Below, piece after piece: positions 20,177 through 29,019 of a stretch of 36,711 bases of DNA. The stretch spans positions 1 to 36,711 of the IMG/VR virus record IMGVR_UViG_3300023096_000011, one strand, 5' to 3'. Origin of the DNA: a virus. A model generated the notes under the pieces. It had not been told where the DNA came from. It saw only the letters and a program-made list of their open reading frames with translations, and made no database searches. Each line of letters starts with the position of its first letter. The first letter of the stretch is position 1. The position numbers and the translations under genes are program-made.

Positions 20177-21103
20177 TCACAGTTCGGCCCCACCGAAGAT
20201 GATGGCGGACGTCGACAGGGTGCCTTGCAGGGTGGCTCCGTTGCCCGCCACCAGCCCACCGCCCACAGGGCAGGAGAGGAGCACGCTGCGCCGCCCTGTC
20301 ACTGCCAGTGTCATGCCGGTGATCGCGAGCGCAGCGCCGGCCGCACTCGTGACCACGAAAGAACCGCCAGCAGCCACCGAAGTGACCGAGAAACGCAACT
20401 CGACGTCAAAGGTGTAGTTGATGAGCGATGTCGTTGCCGAGGTGGCTTGGCCGGCGCCGACTTGTTCGTTCGTCGACAGAGACCGCCAGACGGCAAGATA
20501 CCGCTTGCACCATGCCAGTTCCCAGGCAAACCCCTTGCGCTCGAACGGGGTCGGGATGGTGCCTGGCTCCAGCTGCACACGCGACAGCGTGCCGGTGTTG
20601 AACTCGACGGTCAGATTGCCGGCGGCCGTGACGCTGGCCGCAGTGACACCGCTCGCGGCATAGGAGCCAGCGGCGATCTTTCCCTGCGCCGTGCCGAACC
20701 ACGACATGACGTAGCTGCCGCCCTCGATGTACCGCCCCTCGATGATCTGCTGGAGCGAGCCGGCCGTGATCGTGATGACCGTGTCAATGCCGGAGGTGGC
20801 AAAGGTGTAGGTGCAGCCCGCGGCGCCAGCCTTCCAGCCGTCGTGACCGTACTGACCAGCCGCAAGCACCACAGAGCCCGAGACCGTCCGTTGATTCACC
20901 TCGAAGTTCGGATTGCGGATGCGGTTTCGGAAACTGATCACCGGCCCCAGGCCGAGCGCGTCGCGTGCCTCTGCAGGGTTGCCCGTCGTGCCCAGCACGC
21001 CAACGACGTAATCCCACAGCTTGCCGATCCCGGTTCGAAAGACTGCGTTCGATGGGTTCGGGTAGGTGTTGGCGAGTTCGGTTCGTGCGGGAGGCGTTGC
21101 CAT
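20177..21103 (-). CDS. Tail fibre / receptor-binding protein, 308 aa
   Basis: ATG at 21103 is preceded by TTGAAGGAACCACC. It starts MATPPARTELANTYPNPSNA. A block RNRIRNPNFEVNQRTVSGSV (about residues 59-78) resembles openings of phage fibre C-terminal domains with carbohydrate-binding folds, followed by YGHDGWKAG. The second half is beta-rich, Gly- and Thr-rich. Position directly downstream of the gpJ-like gene is typical of fibre or tail-tip adhesin genes. Host receptor unknown. Confidence 0.7.
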   Translation of the reverse strand: MATPPARTELANTYPNPSNAVFRTGIGKLWDYVVGVLGTTGNPAEARDALGLGPVISFRNRIRNPNFEVNQRTVSGSVVLAAGQYGHDGWKAGAAGCTYTFATSGIDTVITITAGSLQQIIEGRYIEGGSYVMSWFGTAQGKIAAGSYAASGVTAASVTAAGNLTVEFNTGTLSRVQLEPGTIPTPFERKGFAWELAWCKRYLAVWRSLSTNEQVGAGQATSATTSLINYTFDVELRFSVTSVAAGGSFVVTSAAGAALAITGMTLAVTGRRSVLLSCPVGGGLVAGNGATLQGTLSTSAIIFGGAEL

Positions 21104-21113
21104 GGTGGTTCCT

Positions 21114-24100
21114 TCAATAGCCCTTGATGCGGAGGTCCGCGGTAGCTCCCGACACGCTGGTGTGCGCGCTGTTGAAGGCGCGCACGACAGGGGCGATCGG
21201 GTTCGTCTTGTCGATCTCGATTGTCACCGCGCCGCTGCCATTCGACTGCAGCGTTCCGATCACAGTCTTGATCGAGGTGAACGGCTTGGCGTAGGGGATC
21301 ACCGTGCCGCCTGCAGCAATCGGGAGGTCGTCGATCTCTTCCTCGATGTCCGGCGCGTCGATGGTCAGGACCATTGCCTGAAGGATGCCGCGGTCGACGC
21401 CCGCGCCGATCGTGACGCGGAACTGATACACGTCATCGGATGCGATGGCCTGGCCCGGCCATGGGTTCCACGCACCCGGCGGCCCATAGAACGAGTCGGC
21501 GTCCGGCCCATAGAACGAGTCGGCATCGGGGCCGTACTTCGACCCGGGGCCCGAGAGGCGATAGTCGACCCGCAGGTCGACGCCTTGCGCGGCAATGTCG
21601 AGGGTCATCTTCGAACCCGCGAGAGCCGAACTGATCGGGACCTCGTTCGTCACGTACACCAGCTGGCCATAGGCCGCGGCGTCATAGAACGAATCGTTGT
21701 CGGCCCCGTAGAAGCTCTGATCGTCCGTCCCATAGAGCGAATCCAGCGCATCGGCCGAAGGATCGCCGCTGACCAAGGTCCAGCCGCTTTGTTCGCCAGG
21801 AGCGAAAGGCCAGCCCATGGCCTCAAAGTCCCATTGCTCGATGATGTTCGCGACCGGCGCGTCGCCGAGGTCCATCACGATATCGGCGGTGTTCTGCGAC
21901 ACGTTTCCGGTCGTGTCGATTGCCTTGCCCATGATGGTCACGACGCCGCCCGGGCGCGTCTCCGGCTCCCATGGGCTCTCGGTGACGATGCCGTTATGCA
22001 GAGGGGCGGCACTTCCCCAGTCGAGGTTCACACCGTAGTGGAAGCGGAAGACGAAGCCGGCCAGGTCAGGCACGCGGCGCGGCAAGCTCCACGACAACAC
22101 CGCGCCGCTGATCGAGAGATTCAGGATGTCCGGTGGCGGCTCGGTCTTGCCGACGATGAGGTGGGAGATCTGAGGACTCCAGTCGCTCGCCGCCACATCG
22201 TTTCGGCTCCGCACGCGCAGGACGATGTAAACGCCATCCGGCAGGCCTGGGATGACTGCGGAGGTGTCGCTCCCAGGCACTGTGACGGTGCCGCGAAACC
22301 CGGTCGATGGCATGGTCCAGTCGACGTCGATGAAGCCGCCCCGGATGGATGCGTCGACGATTGGCGCCCAGATCACCCGCACGCCGTTGATGATCGTTCC
22401 GTCGCTCTGGATGATGAGCTCAGACTCGCCGCTTCGGATCTCTGTGATGGTTGGCGCGAGGATGTCCCACGGCCGTGGCAGGCCAGAGTTCGAGGCATAC
22501 CCCTGCGGCACGAAGCCCGCGCCGTATTGGTAGATCGCCGAGGAGGTCTCCTTCAGGGTCAGCTGAATCGTTCCGTCAGGCGCCAGGTCGCGGCCCAGCA
22601 CGCGGAACTCCTTGGCGGCCCATCCGTAGCGCGGAAGCGTGAGGGTGACGCCGTCGAAGATCTCGATCGGGTAGGCGCGCAGCTTGAGCGGAACGACGAC
22701 GGTCAGCGGGTCGCGTGCATCGCGCAGCAGAATCCCGGCGATGTGGAAGGCCTGGCCGGCGTAGAACACCGCAGGCATCGTGACCTCTTCGACCAGTTCC
22801 GCGCCGTCCTTAGCGACCAGTGCGTCGGCGCGGAAGGGAGAGATCGGCGACTGCACATAGCCTGCCGCTTGATCCCAGATCCGCGGCAGCACGATATTGA
22901 TCTTGTCGTTCCGCGCCTTGTGCACGCTGGTCGTGATCGCCGACTGCGAGACGCCACCGTCGCTCGTTCGGCTCACCACCGCGAGATCCGACTCGACGAG
23001 GTTCACCACGGGCATCTGATACGCACCGGCGCGCACGTAGAGCTCCCCTGCAGCGTAGGCCCATTCGCCGCCCATTGCCTGCGCCAGGTCGTCGAAGATG
23101 TCGCGAGCCGGCGATCCGAAGGGCACGACATAGGCAGCGCGGAATGTCTGCACCAGATCGGAGCCTGTATAGCTGATCGCCTGATCGCAGGCATTGGCGG
23201 CGGCGACGATGCGGGCGTCTTCTGCCGCGGTCATGGCGGCACGCTTGCCGAACTGCGGATGCAAGTCGACGTAGCGCATCATGAGGGCCGGGTTTTCAGC
23301 GAACTGCGTCAGGCCGGTGCGCGGATCGTAGATCTTCGCGCCGCGCAGCTGCACCGTGACCGATGGCAGGCCGGAGGGGAAAGCGGTTTCGTCGTAGTCA
23401 AACTCGCAGATCACATAGGCGACCCCGTCGGCTCGGTGCTGGTCCGTCCACACGCCGGGAAGTTGCGCCATCAGGCCGGCATCTGCAGCCTGGCCGGGCG
23501 CGCCAAGGTGCCAGCGCGCGCGCGCGTATGAGCGAAGAACCGTCGTCTGATAGCTGGCCGAATAGGTGTACGCCGGGTCATAGTCGATCGTCACCGTCGC
23601 GCCTGCGAGGGTGTACGGCACTTGGCCCTGAATCGGATCGGGCTCGCTTGATCCAACACTGGCGCTCCCCTCCCTGACGATGACAAGTGACCCGGCGTTC
23701 GGCACGCTTGGGAGTACGGTCACGGCGCCGGCCAGCCGGATCGGGTTGAACGGATTGAGCGGATAGGAGGTCGTCTCGTTTCGCGCCCATGGGGAGTTCA
23801 ACACCTCGCCTCCTGCGCCGAGTTGCAGCGTCACCCCGTTGAACAGCACCGCCTCGATCGCGTCGATCTCATGTCCGGCCACCGCCATGCACATCAGGAA
23901 GCGCTCGCTGTACGCGCCCACGCTGGTGCGGAAGAACACCGTCCCACCCTTCACCATACGGCCGAGCACGAGCTCGCGCGGCGCCATCTGCGCGGGGACG
24001 TTGGCGAATCGATCCACCTGGGCCGCGTCGAAGGCGGCTCGCTTGGCGGCCTTGGCCTTCCGCTTCTGATAGTTCGACAGCGCCAGCGAGCCCACCGCGA

Positions 24101-24176
24101 GCACGAGGTTTGCCACGACCACGGCCGTGGAGGTCGCCGTCGCGGCAGCAATGATGAAGGGAATAGCGGTGGGCAT
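21114..24176 (-). CDS. gpJ-like tail tip / host specificity protein, 1020 aa
   Basis: ATG at 24176 directly follows the NlpC-like stop. The N-terminal 40 residues contain a hydrophobic segment (IIAAATATSTAVVVANLVLA), then RELVLGRMVKGGTVFF, a region seen in gpJ-type proteins. The middle is beta-rich with fibronectin-III-like stretches (APTITEIRSGESELIIQSDG, GFRGTVTVPGSDTSAVIPG). The C-terminal quarter has Asp/Tyr repeats (LYGTDDQSFYGADNDSFYD; GPDADSFYGPDADSFYG). Such proteins close the tail tip and carry host recognition. The order NlpC-like, gpJ-like, fibre is typical for siphoviruses. Confidence 0.85.
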   Translation of the reverse strand: MPTAIPFIIAAATATSTAVVVANLVLAVGSLALSNYQKRKAKAAKRAAFDAAQVDRFANVPAQMAPRELVLGRMVKGGTVFFRTSVGAYSERFLMCMAVAGHEIDAIEAVLFNGVTLQLGAGGEVLNSPWARNETTSYPLNPFNPIRLAGAVTVLPSVPNAGSLVIVREGSASVGSSEPDPIQGQVPYTLAGATVTIDYDPAYTYSASYQTTVLRSYARARWHLGAPGQAADAGLMAQLPGVWTDQHRADGVAYVICEFDYDETAFPSGLPSVTVQLRGAKIYDPRTGLTQFAENPALMMRYVDLHPQFGKRAAMTAAEDARIVAAANACDQAISYTGSDLVQTFRAAYVVPFGSPARDIFDDLAQAMGGEWAYAAGELYVRAGAYQMPVVNLVESDLAVVSRTSDGGVSQSAITTSVHKARNDKINIVLPRIWDQAAGYVQSPISPFRADALVAKDGAELVEEVTMPAVFYAGQAFHIAGILLRDARDPLTVVVPLKLRAYPIEIFDGVTLTLPRYGWAAKEFRVLGRDLAPDGTIQLTLKETSSAIYQYGAGFVPQGYASNSGLPRPWDILAPTITEIRSGESELIIQSDGTIINGVRVIWAPIVDASIRGGFIDVDWTMPSTGFRGTVTVPGSDTSAVIPGLPDGVYIVLRVRSRNDVAASDWSPQISHLIVGKTEPPPDILNLSISGAVLSWSLPRRVPDLAGFVFRFHYGVNLDWGSAAPLHNGIVTESPWEPETRPGGVVTIMGKAIDTTGNVSQNTADIVMDLGDAPVANIIEQWDFEAMGWPFAPGEQSGWTLVSGDPSADALDSLYGTDDQSFYGADNDSFYDAAAYGQLVYVTNEVPISSALAGSKMTLDIAAQGVDLRVDYRLSGPGSKYGPDADSFYGPDADSFYGPPGAWNPWPGQAIASDDVYQFRVTIGAGVDRGILQAMVLTIDAPDIEEEIDDLPIAAGGTVIPYAKPFTSIKTVIGTLQSNGSGAVTIEIDKTNPIAPVVRAFNSAHTSVSGATADLRIKGY
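21481..21528 (-). repeat. 24-base tandem repeat in the gpJ-like gene
   Basis: Two nearly identical 24-base units (21481-21504 and 21505-21528) share the first 20 bases, GGCCCATAGAACGAGTCGGC. They encode two copies of DADSFYGP. Related motifs lie at about 21680-21740 (TDDQSFYG and ADNDSFYD). The Asp-rich motif is characteristic of this part of many gpJ-like proteins and may bind calcium. Confidence 0.8.
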
Positions 24177-24572
24177 TCAGACTTTCCAGCAGCCCAGGGC
24201 GTGCGACATCGCGTGAGCCGTCAGGCCATCCTCGCCAGGAGAGATTGCGGTCGTGCCGTTGCAGATGGCCAGCACCTCGCGGCCGTCGTTCATCATTAGC
24301 ACGACGTCGCCCACCGAGGCTAACATCGGGCCGACCGGACTCCCGAGTGCCGCCGTCGCGATGGCTTGGAGGCCTCCGCCCGCCTCGATATGACGCAGCG
24401 CGCCGGCAGCCGAATCGTAGCCCCTGAACGCCTCCGCGTGGTCGATGCCCGTCATCGCCAGAACAGCGTCCGCGGCGAAGAGACAGCAGTCGTTCGTGCC
24501 CCATTCGAACTTCTGGCCGGCACGCTCACGCGCCAGGGCGGACAGGCGCAATTGCCAGTCGAGAAATCTCAT
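24177..24572 (-). CDS. NlpC/P60-like (DUF6950-type) tail assembly protein, 131 aa
   Basis: ATG at 24572 overlaps the previous stop as ATGA. It begins MRFLDWQLRLSALARERAGQ. FEWGTNDCCLFAADAVLAMT contains the NDC motif of the NlpC/P60-like group, with a catalytic Cys; GDVVLM near residue 90 and a His in LTAHAMSHALG are the second half of the expected site. Such proteins (lambda gpK-like) are coded just before gpJ and may cut peptidoglycan during infection or tail maturation. Whether it is an active peptidase is not known. Confidence 0.75.
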   Translation of the reverse strand: MRFLDWQLRLSALARERAGQKFEWGTNDCCLFAADAVLAMTGIDHAEAFRGYDSAAGALRHIEAGGGLQAIATAALGSPVGPMLASVGDVVLMMNDGREVLAICNGTTAISPGEDGLTAHAMSHALGCWKV

Positions 24573-25153
24573 CGCTGGCCCTTCTCGATGAACCACTGGC
24601 GGTGCGGCCAGATGATCGGCGCGTCCACCTGCGAGAGCACGTATTCGAAGGCCCTGTCGCCAGGATAGAGGGCCTGCTGATCGGCGTTGCTGTACGTGAG
24701 CGGCGAGCCGCGGAGCAGATCGACAGCGCTACTCTCGGCCGTCACCGAGATCGAGCACGTCTCGCCGTCTTCGGTGATGCCCATCGTGTCGAGCGTCCCG
24801 ATCCAGTCGAGGGGCGCGTCGACTATCTGATAGTTGCTGTCCAGCAGCGCCGTGCGAATGTGGCACGGCGTTCCCTGCACGACTGCTGCATCGTCCAGCG
24901 CGAACGCGATGGCTTCGGTGCTGACCCCCGACAACTCGAAGCTGAGACCCTTGATCTCGCCCCCGGAGTCGTGGATCTCGGCGACCGTCCCCAGGATGCC
25001 GGCGCCCTTGAAGAGCAGGCCCGCATAGGTGAAGTCGAAGTTCGAGGCGTTCAGGGTGAGCGGGGTCGGGACGAAGCCCATGTAGACCAGCTGCACGATC
25101 GCGGCGTTCGTCCCGCTCAGCGCCGCCAGCGCCGGTGCGCCGAGCAACCTCAC
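24569..25153 (-). CDS. Minor tail protein (gpL-position), 194 aa
   Basis: The start is GTG at 25153 in a GTGA overlap. It begins VRLLGAPALAALSGTNAAIV. LTLNASNFDFTYAGLLFKGA and the rest of the first half (GLSFELSGVSTEAIAFALDD) match the beta-rich pattern of a minor tail protein located between the distal tail protein and the NlpC-like protein (the lambda gpL position). Lambda gpL carries an iron-sulphur cluster, but here few Cys are present, so no cluster is claimed. It likely belongs to the tail tip hub. Confidence 0.65.
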   Translation of the reverse strand: MRLLGAPALAALSGTNAAIVQLVYMGFVPTPLTLNASNFDFTYAGLLFKGAGILGTVAEIHDSGGEIKGLSFELSGVSTEAIAFALDDAAVVQGTPCHIRTALLDSNYQIVDAPLDWIGTLDTMGITEDGETCSISVTAESSAVDLLRGSPLTYSNADQQALYPGDRAFEYVLSQVDAPIIWPHRQWFIEKGQR

Positions 25154-25743
25154 GAGATAGCCTCCACGAACTCGAATGAGACCTCGGGGCTGTAGCCCGG
25201 CACGTACTGCACCGCCGAGGGGGAAGCCAGCCGAAACGGGGCCGTCGGACGATCCCAGGTAACCAAGCTGCCCAGTGGAAAGGCCTTGCGAATCCGGTTC
25301 ACCAGCGTGATCGGCATCAGGCCGCCGCCGTCGGCGACGGTGTCCTGCGCGATCATGAGCAGCAAGCCGCCGATCCCGATCATGTCGCCGGCCAGCAGCG
25401 TCCAGCCCGGGGTCATGCTGCCGATCAGAAGCGAGCTCGCGCCGGGAATTCCGGGGTCACTGAGCGGCGTGCCGCGCATGGTGCCGCGTGGGATGGGGCG
25501 GCCGAAGTGATGCAGGTTCACCGTGTTCGTCATGCCGCGCAGCGATGCGATGAACGCCTCTACCGCCGCGGCCTCACCAGTGCGCCGAGCGGGGAGCGTC
25601 ATGCCAATCGCCCAGCGATCATTCAGCAGGTCGACGACCTGCTCGCTTCCGCTATAGGGCGAAGACGACGCACGCTGCACGACGTTCATCGCGAGCGAGA
25701 AGTCACGGGGGCAGAGCCCGGTCGGAAGTGCGATCGTGGTCAT
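25150..25743 (-). CDS. Distal tail / minor tail protein, 197 aa
   Basis: ATG at 25743 overlaps the tape measure stop as ATGA. It begins MTTIALPTGLCPRDFSLAMN. The protein looks beta-rich, with FGRPIPRGTMRGTPLSDPG and a C-terminal VPGYSPEVSFEFVEAIS, as in phage minor tail proteins coded right after the tape measure gene. The position is that of lambda gpM or of distal tail proteins that connect the tube to the tip. No specific family can be fixed from the sequence. Confidence 0.65.
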   Translation of the reverse strand: MTTIALPTGLCPRDFSLAMNVVQRASSSPYSGSEQVVDLLNDRWAIGMTLPARRTGEAAAVEAFIASLRGMTNTVNLHHFGRPIPRGTMRGTPLSDPGIPGASSLLIGSMTPGWTLLAGDMIGIGGLLLMIAQDTVADGGGLMPITLVNRIRKAFPLGSLVTWDRPTAPFRLASPSAVQYVPGYSPEVSFEFVEAIS

Positions 25744-27854
25744 GCTGCAGCCGCCTCACCGGCATAGGCGCGGCTTCGGCGCAGGTTGCCCGTCACCTGC
25801 TGCTGAGAAACCGCGATCGCCTTCTTCACCTGCGCCATGCTGGCCACGTCGCCAACGGTGAAGTTGTTGTTCACGATGGTGGTCCCGCCGCCGCCGCTGA
25901 GCGCCTTGTTCGGGATGATGGTGCCCGCGGTGCGTGGAACGAAGAGCTCGGGGCCCTTCTCGCCGACGACGCTCATCTTTCCGACGGGCGGCATGCCGCC
26001 TTCTGCGAAGAAGCCGCCGAACCACTTCCCAGCACTGGCAAGGAGATCGGCGAACCCTCCGCCAGACGAACCGCCAGAAGAGGCGCCGCCAATGGCTTTT
26101 GCGATCGGCCCGGTGATCTGCTGCCGGATGACCAGCGCCGCGATGTCCTTGATCAGGCCGCCGATCACGTCACTCAGCTTCCCGCCTTCGAGGATGGCCT
26201 TCTCAAAGCTACTCTCGAACGCAGCACCGACCGCGCTCGCGAACTCCTTGGCTTCATCGGCATCCTGCTTCAGGCGCTGCGCGACCGCGCGCTCGCCGAG
26301 CAGGTCCTTGCGCTCGGTCAGCGCGTCGATCTGCGCGCGGATGGCGTCGGTCTCGCGCACCAGCGCGCCGGAGCTTTCACTGCGCGCGAGGTTCTCTTCG
26401 AGGATGGCGACCTTGCTGCTGATGCGCGCCTTCTCGATGGCGGCCTGCGCCTCGACGCTCTTGCCGAGAAGTTCGGTCTCCTCGCGCATCGCCTTGTTAC
26501 CCTCGATCAGGCCCTTCGCCTGCTCTTCCTGGGCCTCGGCCGACTTCAGCAGCAAGGCATCGCGCTCCTTCTCCGCTTCGGCGGACAGCTTACGGTATTC
26601 GAGCATCGCCTTCGCAGCGTCGACCTCCTTCGCCATCGCCACCGCCCGATCGATCGTCTCGCCCTTCTGCAGTTTCAGACGGCCGGCCTGCACGTCGGAA
26701 AGCAGCTGCTCGACGACGGTCAGTTCCTTCGTCTTGTCGAGTTGCTTGCCCAGGTTCTCGATGTAGTTCGTCAGTTCGCTGTCGGTCTCTTTCTTCGCCT
26801 TCGCGACCTTCTCCGGCTTGCCAGGCAGCGGCCCCACGCTGGCCAGCACCTCCGGCCGCATGAAGCGCCGAGAGACCGCGTCGCCGGTGTCGCCTGCGCC
26901 GGCGAGCGCGTCGCGCGCCTGCAGCTGCTTCAGGTAGTCGTATTGCTTCTTGCTGTTGCGGATCGCGTCGTCGATGCCGCGCGTGTCAGACTTCGAATTG
27001 ACGTAGCGCGCGCGGTCCTTCTCCAGCCCCTCGATCTCTTCGCGCAGGCCCTTCAGGTTCGACTGCTGCGTCTTGAACGGGTTGATCGTGCCGAAGGTCA
27101 GGATCGCGTCGAGGAAGCCGCCGGCGGTCTTGCGGCCGATCGTGAACTCTTCGATCACACGCTGCACGCTCGGCAGCAGGTCGGAAACCAGCGTGCGACC
27201 GAGGTCCGTCGCGCCCTTCTGCAGCGCGAACAGCTGCTTGTTGAAGTCCTCGGCGGCCTGCGCCTGCGCCGTGGTCACGGTGCCGACGAGTTCAGTCTTC
27301 TCGGCCAGGTCTTTCAGGAAGGGCGCCACCTCGCGCACCGACTTGCCGAACAATTCCTGCACGAGCCGCGCCTTGTCGCCGTCGTCTGCGAAAGTGGCCA
27401 GCGCCGCGGCGGTCTGGCGCAGCGCCTCGGCTGGGTCGATGGCCTTCAGCTTCTCCGCGTCGAGCCCGATCGCCTTCAGCGCCTGAGACGCGCCGTTCTT
27501 CCCGTCGGCCTCCTTGAGCGTGTTGTTGAACTTGATCAGCGCGCCCTGCACCGTGTCGAATGAGGTGCCAGTGCGCAGCGCCACGTCTTCGAGCGCCGAA
27601 ATGTTCTCGATCGAGGAGCCGGTCGCGTCGCGCACGTCGTTCAGCGCGTCGAGGCCGTCGATCACCTGCTTTCCGAAGTAGACCGCGGCGGTGCCGGCTG
27701 CGACCAGGCTGGCGCCGACTGCGACGCCGGCCTTCGAGACCGCGTCGTCGATCTCCTTCGCGCGCTTGGCCGCCGTCTTCGACGCCCGCGCCATGTCGGT
27801 TTCGAAGGAACCTGTTTTCGCGAGCAGGTCAACGGTGATCGATCCAATGGCCAT
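25740..27854 (-). CDS. Tape measure protein, 704 aa
   Basis: ATG at 27854 directly follows the stop of the frameshifted chaperone. It begins MAIGSITVDLLAKTGSFETD. It has a hydrophobic segment at about 40-65 (SKAGVAVGASLVAAGTAAVY), long charged helices with coiled-coil character (EKLKAIDPAEALRQTAAALA; AEKERDALLLKSAEAQEEQA) and a Gly/Ser-rich C-terminal region (GGASSGGSSGGGFADLL). This is typical of lambda gpH-like proteins that set tail length and pass into the host membrane. At about 1.5 angstrom per residue it predicts a tail of roughly 105 nm. Confidence 0.9.
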   Translation of the reverse strand: MAIGSITVDLLAKTGSFETDMARASKTAAKRAKEIDDAVSKAGVAVGASLVAAGTAAVYFGKQVIDGLDALNDVRDATGSSIENISALEDVALRTGTSFDTVQGALIKFNNTLKEADGKNGASQALKAIGLDAEKLKAIDPAEALRQTAAALATFADDGDKARLVQELFGKSVREVAPFLKDLAEKTELVGTVTTAQAQAAEDFNKQLFALQKGATDLGRTLVSDLLPSVQRVIEEFTIGRKTAGGFLDAILTFGTINPFKTQQSNLKGLREEIEGLEKDRARYVNSKSDTRGIDDAIRNSKKQYDYLKQLQARDALAGAGDTGDAVSRRFMRPEVLASVGPLPGKPEKVAKAKKETDSELTNYIENLGKQLDKTKELTVVEQLLSDVQAGRLKLQKGETIDRAVAMAKEVDAAKAMLEYRKLSAEAEKERDALLLKSAEAQEEQAKGLIEGNKAMREETELLGKSVEAQAAIEKARISSKVAILEENLARSESSGALVRETDAIRAQIDALTERKDLLGERAVAQRLKQDADEAKEFASAVGAAFESSFEKAILEGGKLSDVIGGLIKDIAALVIRQQITGPIAKAIGGASSGGSSGGGFADLLASAGKWFGGFFAEGGMPPVGKMSVVGEKGPELFVPRTAGTIIPNKALSGGGGTTIVNNNFTVGDVASMAQVKKAIAVSQQQVTGNLRRSRAYAGEAAAA

Positions 27855-28492
27855 TCAGCGCTTTCTAGGTGGTGGTACAGCGCCGGCCGCTTCGAACAGA
27901 GACCGATCCGCTTCCGTGTTTCCGTCATCCCCTGGCGGCGCGAGATAGTCCATGGCCGTCTGCAGCGTCACGCCGCCATTGCTCCAGGCCACCAATGCCG
28001 CCGGCTTCTGATACCGATGGTAATCGTCGAACGGGTGCTCGGTGTAGAACTGACACCAGGCTTCGAACTCGGGAAGCCCCATTGCCGCTTTCCACTCTGC
28101 GACCGTCCGGCCGCCCAGTGCGAGCGCCAGGACGTGCCACAGCCACTCGCGGCTATGGGGCGTCAGCCGTTTCCCTCTTCGGCCTCCTGCACGGGCTTGT
28201 GGTTGAACAGGAACGCCTCGGTGTAGATCGCCGCCGCGACGTCGGGCAGGAGCTTCTGCGCCTTCTCGATCGTCAGCGCCGGCTCGCCGTCGGGGTCGCA
28301 CAGCGCGGCCGCGATGAGGATGTGCGTCCGCATGGCGCGCTGGTCGATGTCCTGGGAACGAGCCGCCGAAAGGAAGCGCTCCCAGTCGAAGGAGGACACC
28401 TTGCGGAACCACAGTTTCTGCGTGCCGCCGGGCATCTTCACATCGCGCTCGCCCACCTCTGGCGAAACGAAAAAGTCCTTGGGAAGTGCCAT
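27855..28492 (-). CDS. Tail assembly chaperone, frameshift product (gpGT-like), about 212 aa
   Basis: This product starts like the shorter chaperone (ATG at 28492), reads 108 codons to the GGGAAAC heptamer, slips -1, and continues in the new phase from 28169 (CGG) to the stop at 27855-27857. The added 104 residues start RLTPHSREWLWHVLALALGG and end VPPPRKR. They correspond to the T part of lambda gpGT, which binds the tail tube protein. It is a fusion by recoding, so the annotated span is not a single open frame. Confidence 0.8.
28163..28492 (-). CDS. Tail assembly chaperone (gpG-like), 109 aa
   Basis: The unshifted product begins MALPKDFFVSPEVGERDVKM and ends EAEEGNG. FRKVSSFDWERFLSAARSQD and a helical C-terminal half match gpG-type tail chaperones that lie between the tail tube and tape measure genes. 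It prevents aggregation of the tape measure before tube assembly. The gene sits five bases after the tail tube gene. The stop codon follows the slippery sequence by two codons, as usual for gpG. Confidence 0.8.
   Translation of the reverse strand: MALPKDFFVSPEVGERDVKMPGGTQKLWFRKVSSFDWERFLSAARSQDIDQRAMRTHILIAAALCDPDGEPALTIEKAQKLLPDVAAAIYTEAFLFNHKPVQEAEEGNG
28169..28175 (-). promoter_or_regulatory. -1 ribosomal frameshift site GGGAAAC
   Basis: The heptamer (GTTTCCC on the plus strand) has the X XXY YYZ pattern in the gpG frame: G GGA AAC. Slipping both tRNAs back by one base gives GGG AAA with partly kept pairing. The new frame then continues 104 codons without a stop, while the original frame ends five bases later. 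Lambda G/GT uses the close relative GGGAAAG. Confidence 0.85.
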
Positions 28493-28497
28493 GACGA

Positions 28498-28977
28498 TCA
28501 GGCGACGCTCAGGTCGAAGTCGACAGAGCCGGAGCGCTGGATCGTGATCGAGCCCTTCCAGATGTCATTCCCCGCCACGTCGAGACTGAGGTCCGAAACG
28601 TAACCGCGGAAGATGGCCGAGGCGCGGTCGGTGACCGTCTGCAGGACGCTGGCGACCACGGTCGGGACCGTGGCGGCGTGCGAGCTATAGATGCCCCACG
28701 AGACCTCTTCGCCGCTTTCCTTCAGCGCGAGCAGCGCCTCGTGCGCGGCCTCGTTCACGTGGATATTGAAGGGCACCGTCACCTGACCTGGGCGGCCCAG
28801 GCCCGGGATACTGGTCGCATCGCCAGTGTTGTCGAGGCAGGAGGTGTCGATCTGGTCGCGGGCGCCGCCCAGGCCAGAGATACCCGTGGCGCACACGACG
28901 CGCAGCGCCGTGGTCGCGCCGGTTGCCCAGTAGAGGTCGGTGCCTTGTGAACGAATAACGCCGCTTGCGGTTGCCAT
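28498..28977 (-). CDS. Major tail (tube) protein, 159 aa
   Basis: It starts MATASGVIRSQGTDLYWATG at 28977. The beta-rich sequence (VTVPFNIHVNEAAHEALLAL; SDLSLDVAGNDIWKGSITIQ) is the pattern of phage tail tube proteins. Position directly upstream of the two chaperone products is the expected one. Length is shorter than lambda gpV because the C-terminal Ig-like domain is absent. It should form the hollow tube through stacked hexamers. Confidence 0.8.
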   Translation of the reverse strand: MATASGVIRSQGTDLYWATGATTALRVVCATGISGLGGARDQIDTSCLDNTGDATSIPGLGRPGQVTVPFNIHVNEAAHEALLALKESGEEVSWGIYSSHAATVPTVVASVLQTVTDRASAIFRGYVSDLSLDVAGNDIWKGSITIQRSGSVDFDLSVA

Positions 28978-29019
28978 GATGGAGGCCTTTCAGGTTGGAG
29001 GATGGAACAGGGGTGATTG

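Noticed and set aside
21066-23531. An 821-codon plus-strand open frame opposite the gpJ-like gene
   Set aside because: It is an antisense shadow with high Arg, Asp and His content and no domain signal; the gpJ-like frame explains the region.
25728-27563. A 611-codon plus-strand open frame opposite the tape measure gene
   Set aside because: It is an antisense shadow with Leu/Arg-rich repetitive content typical of reverse reading of a helical coiled-coil gene.
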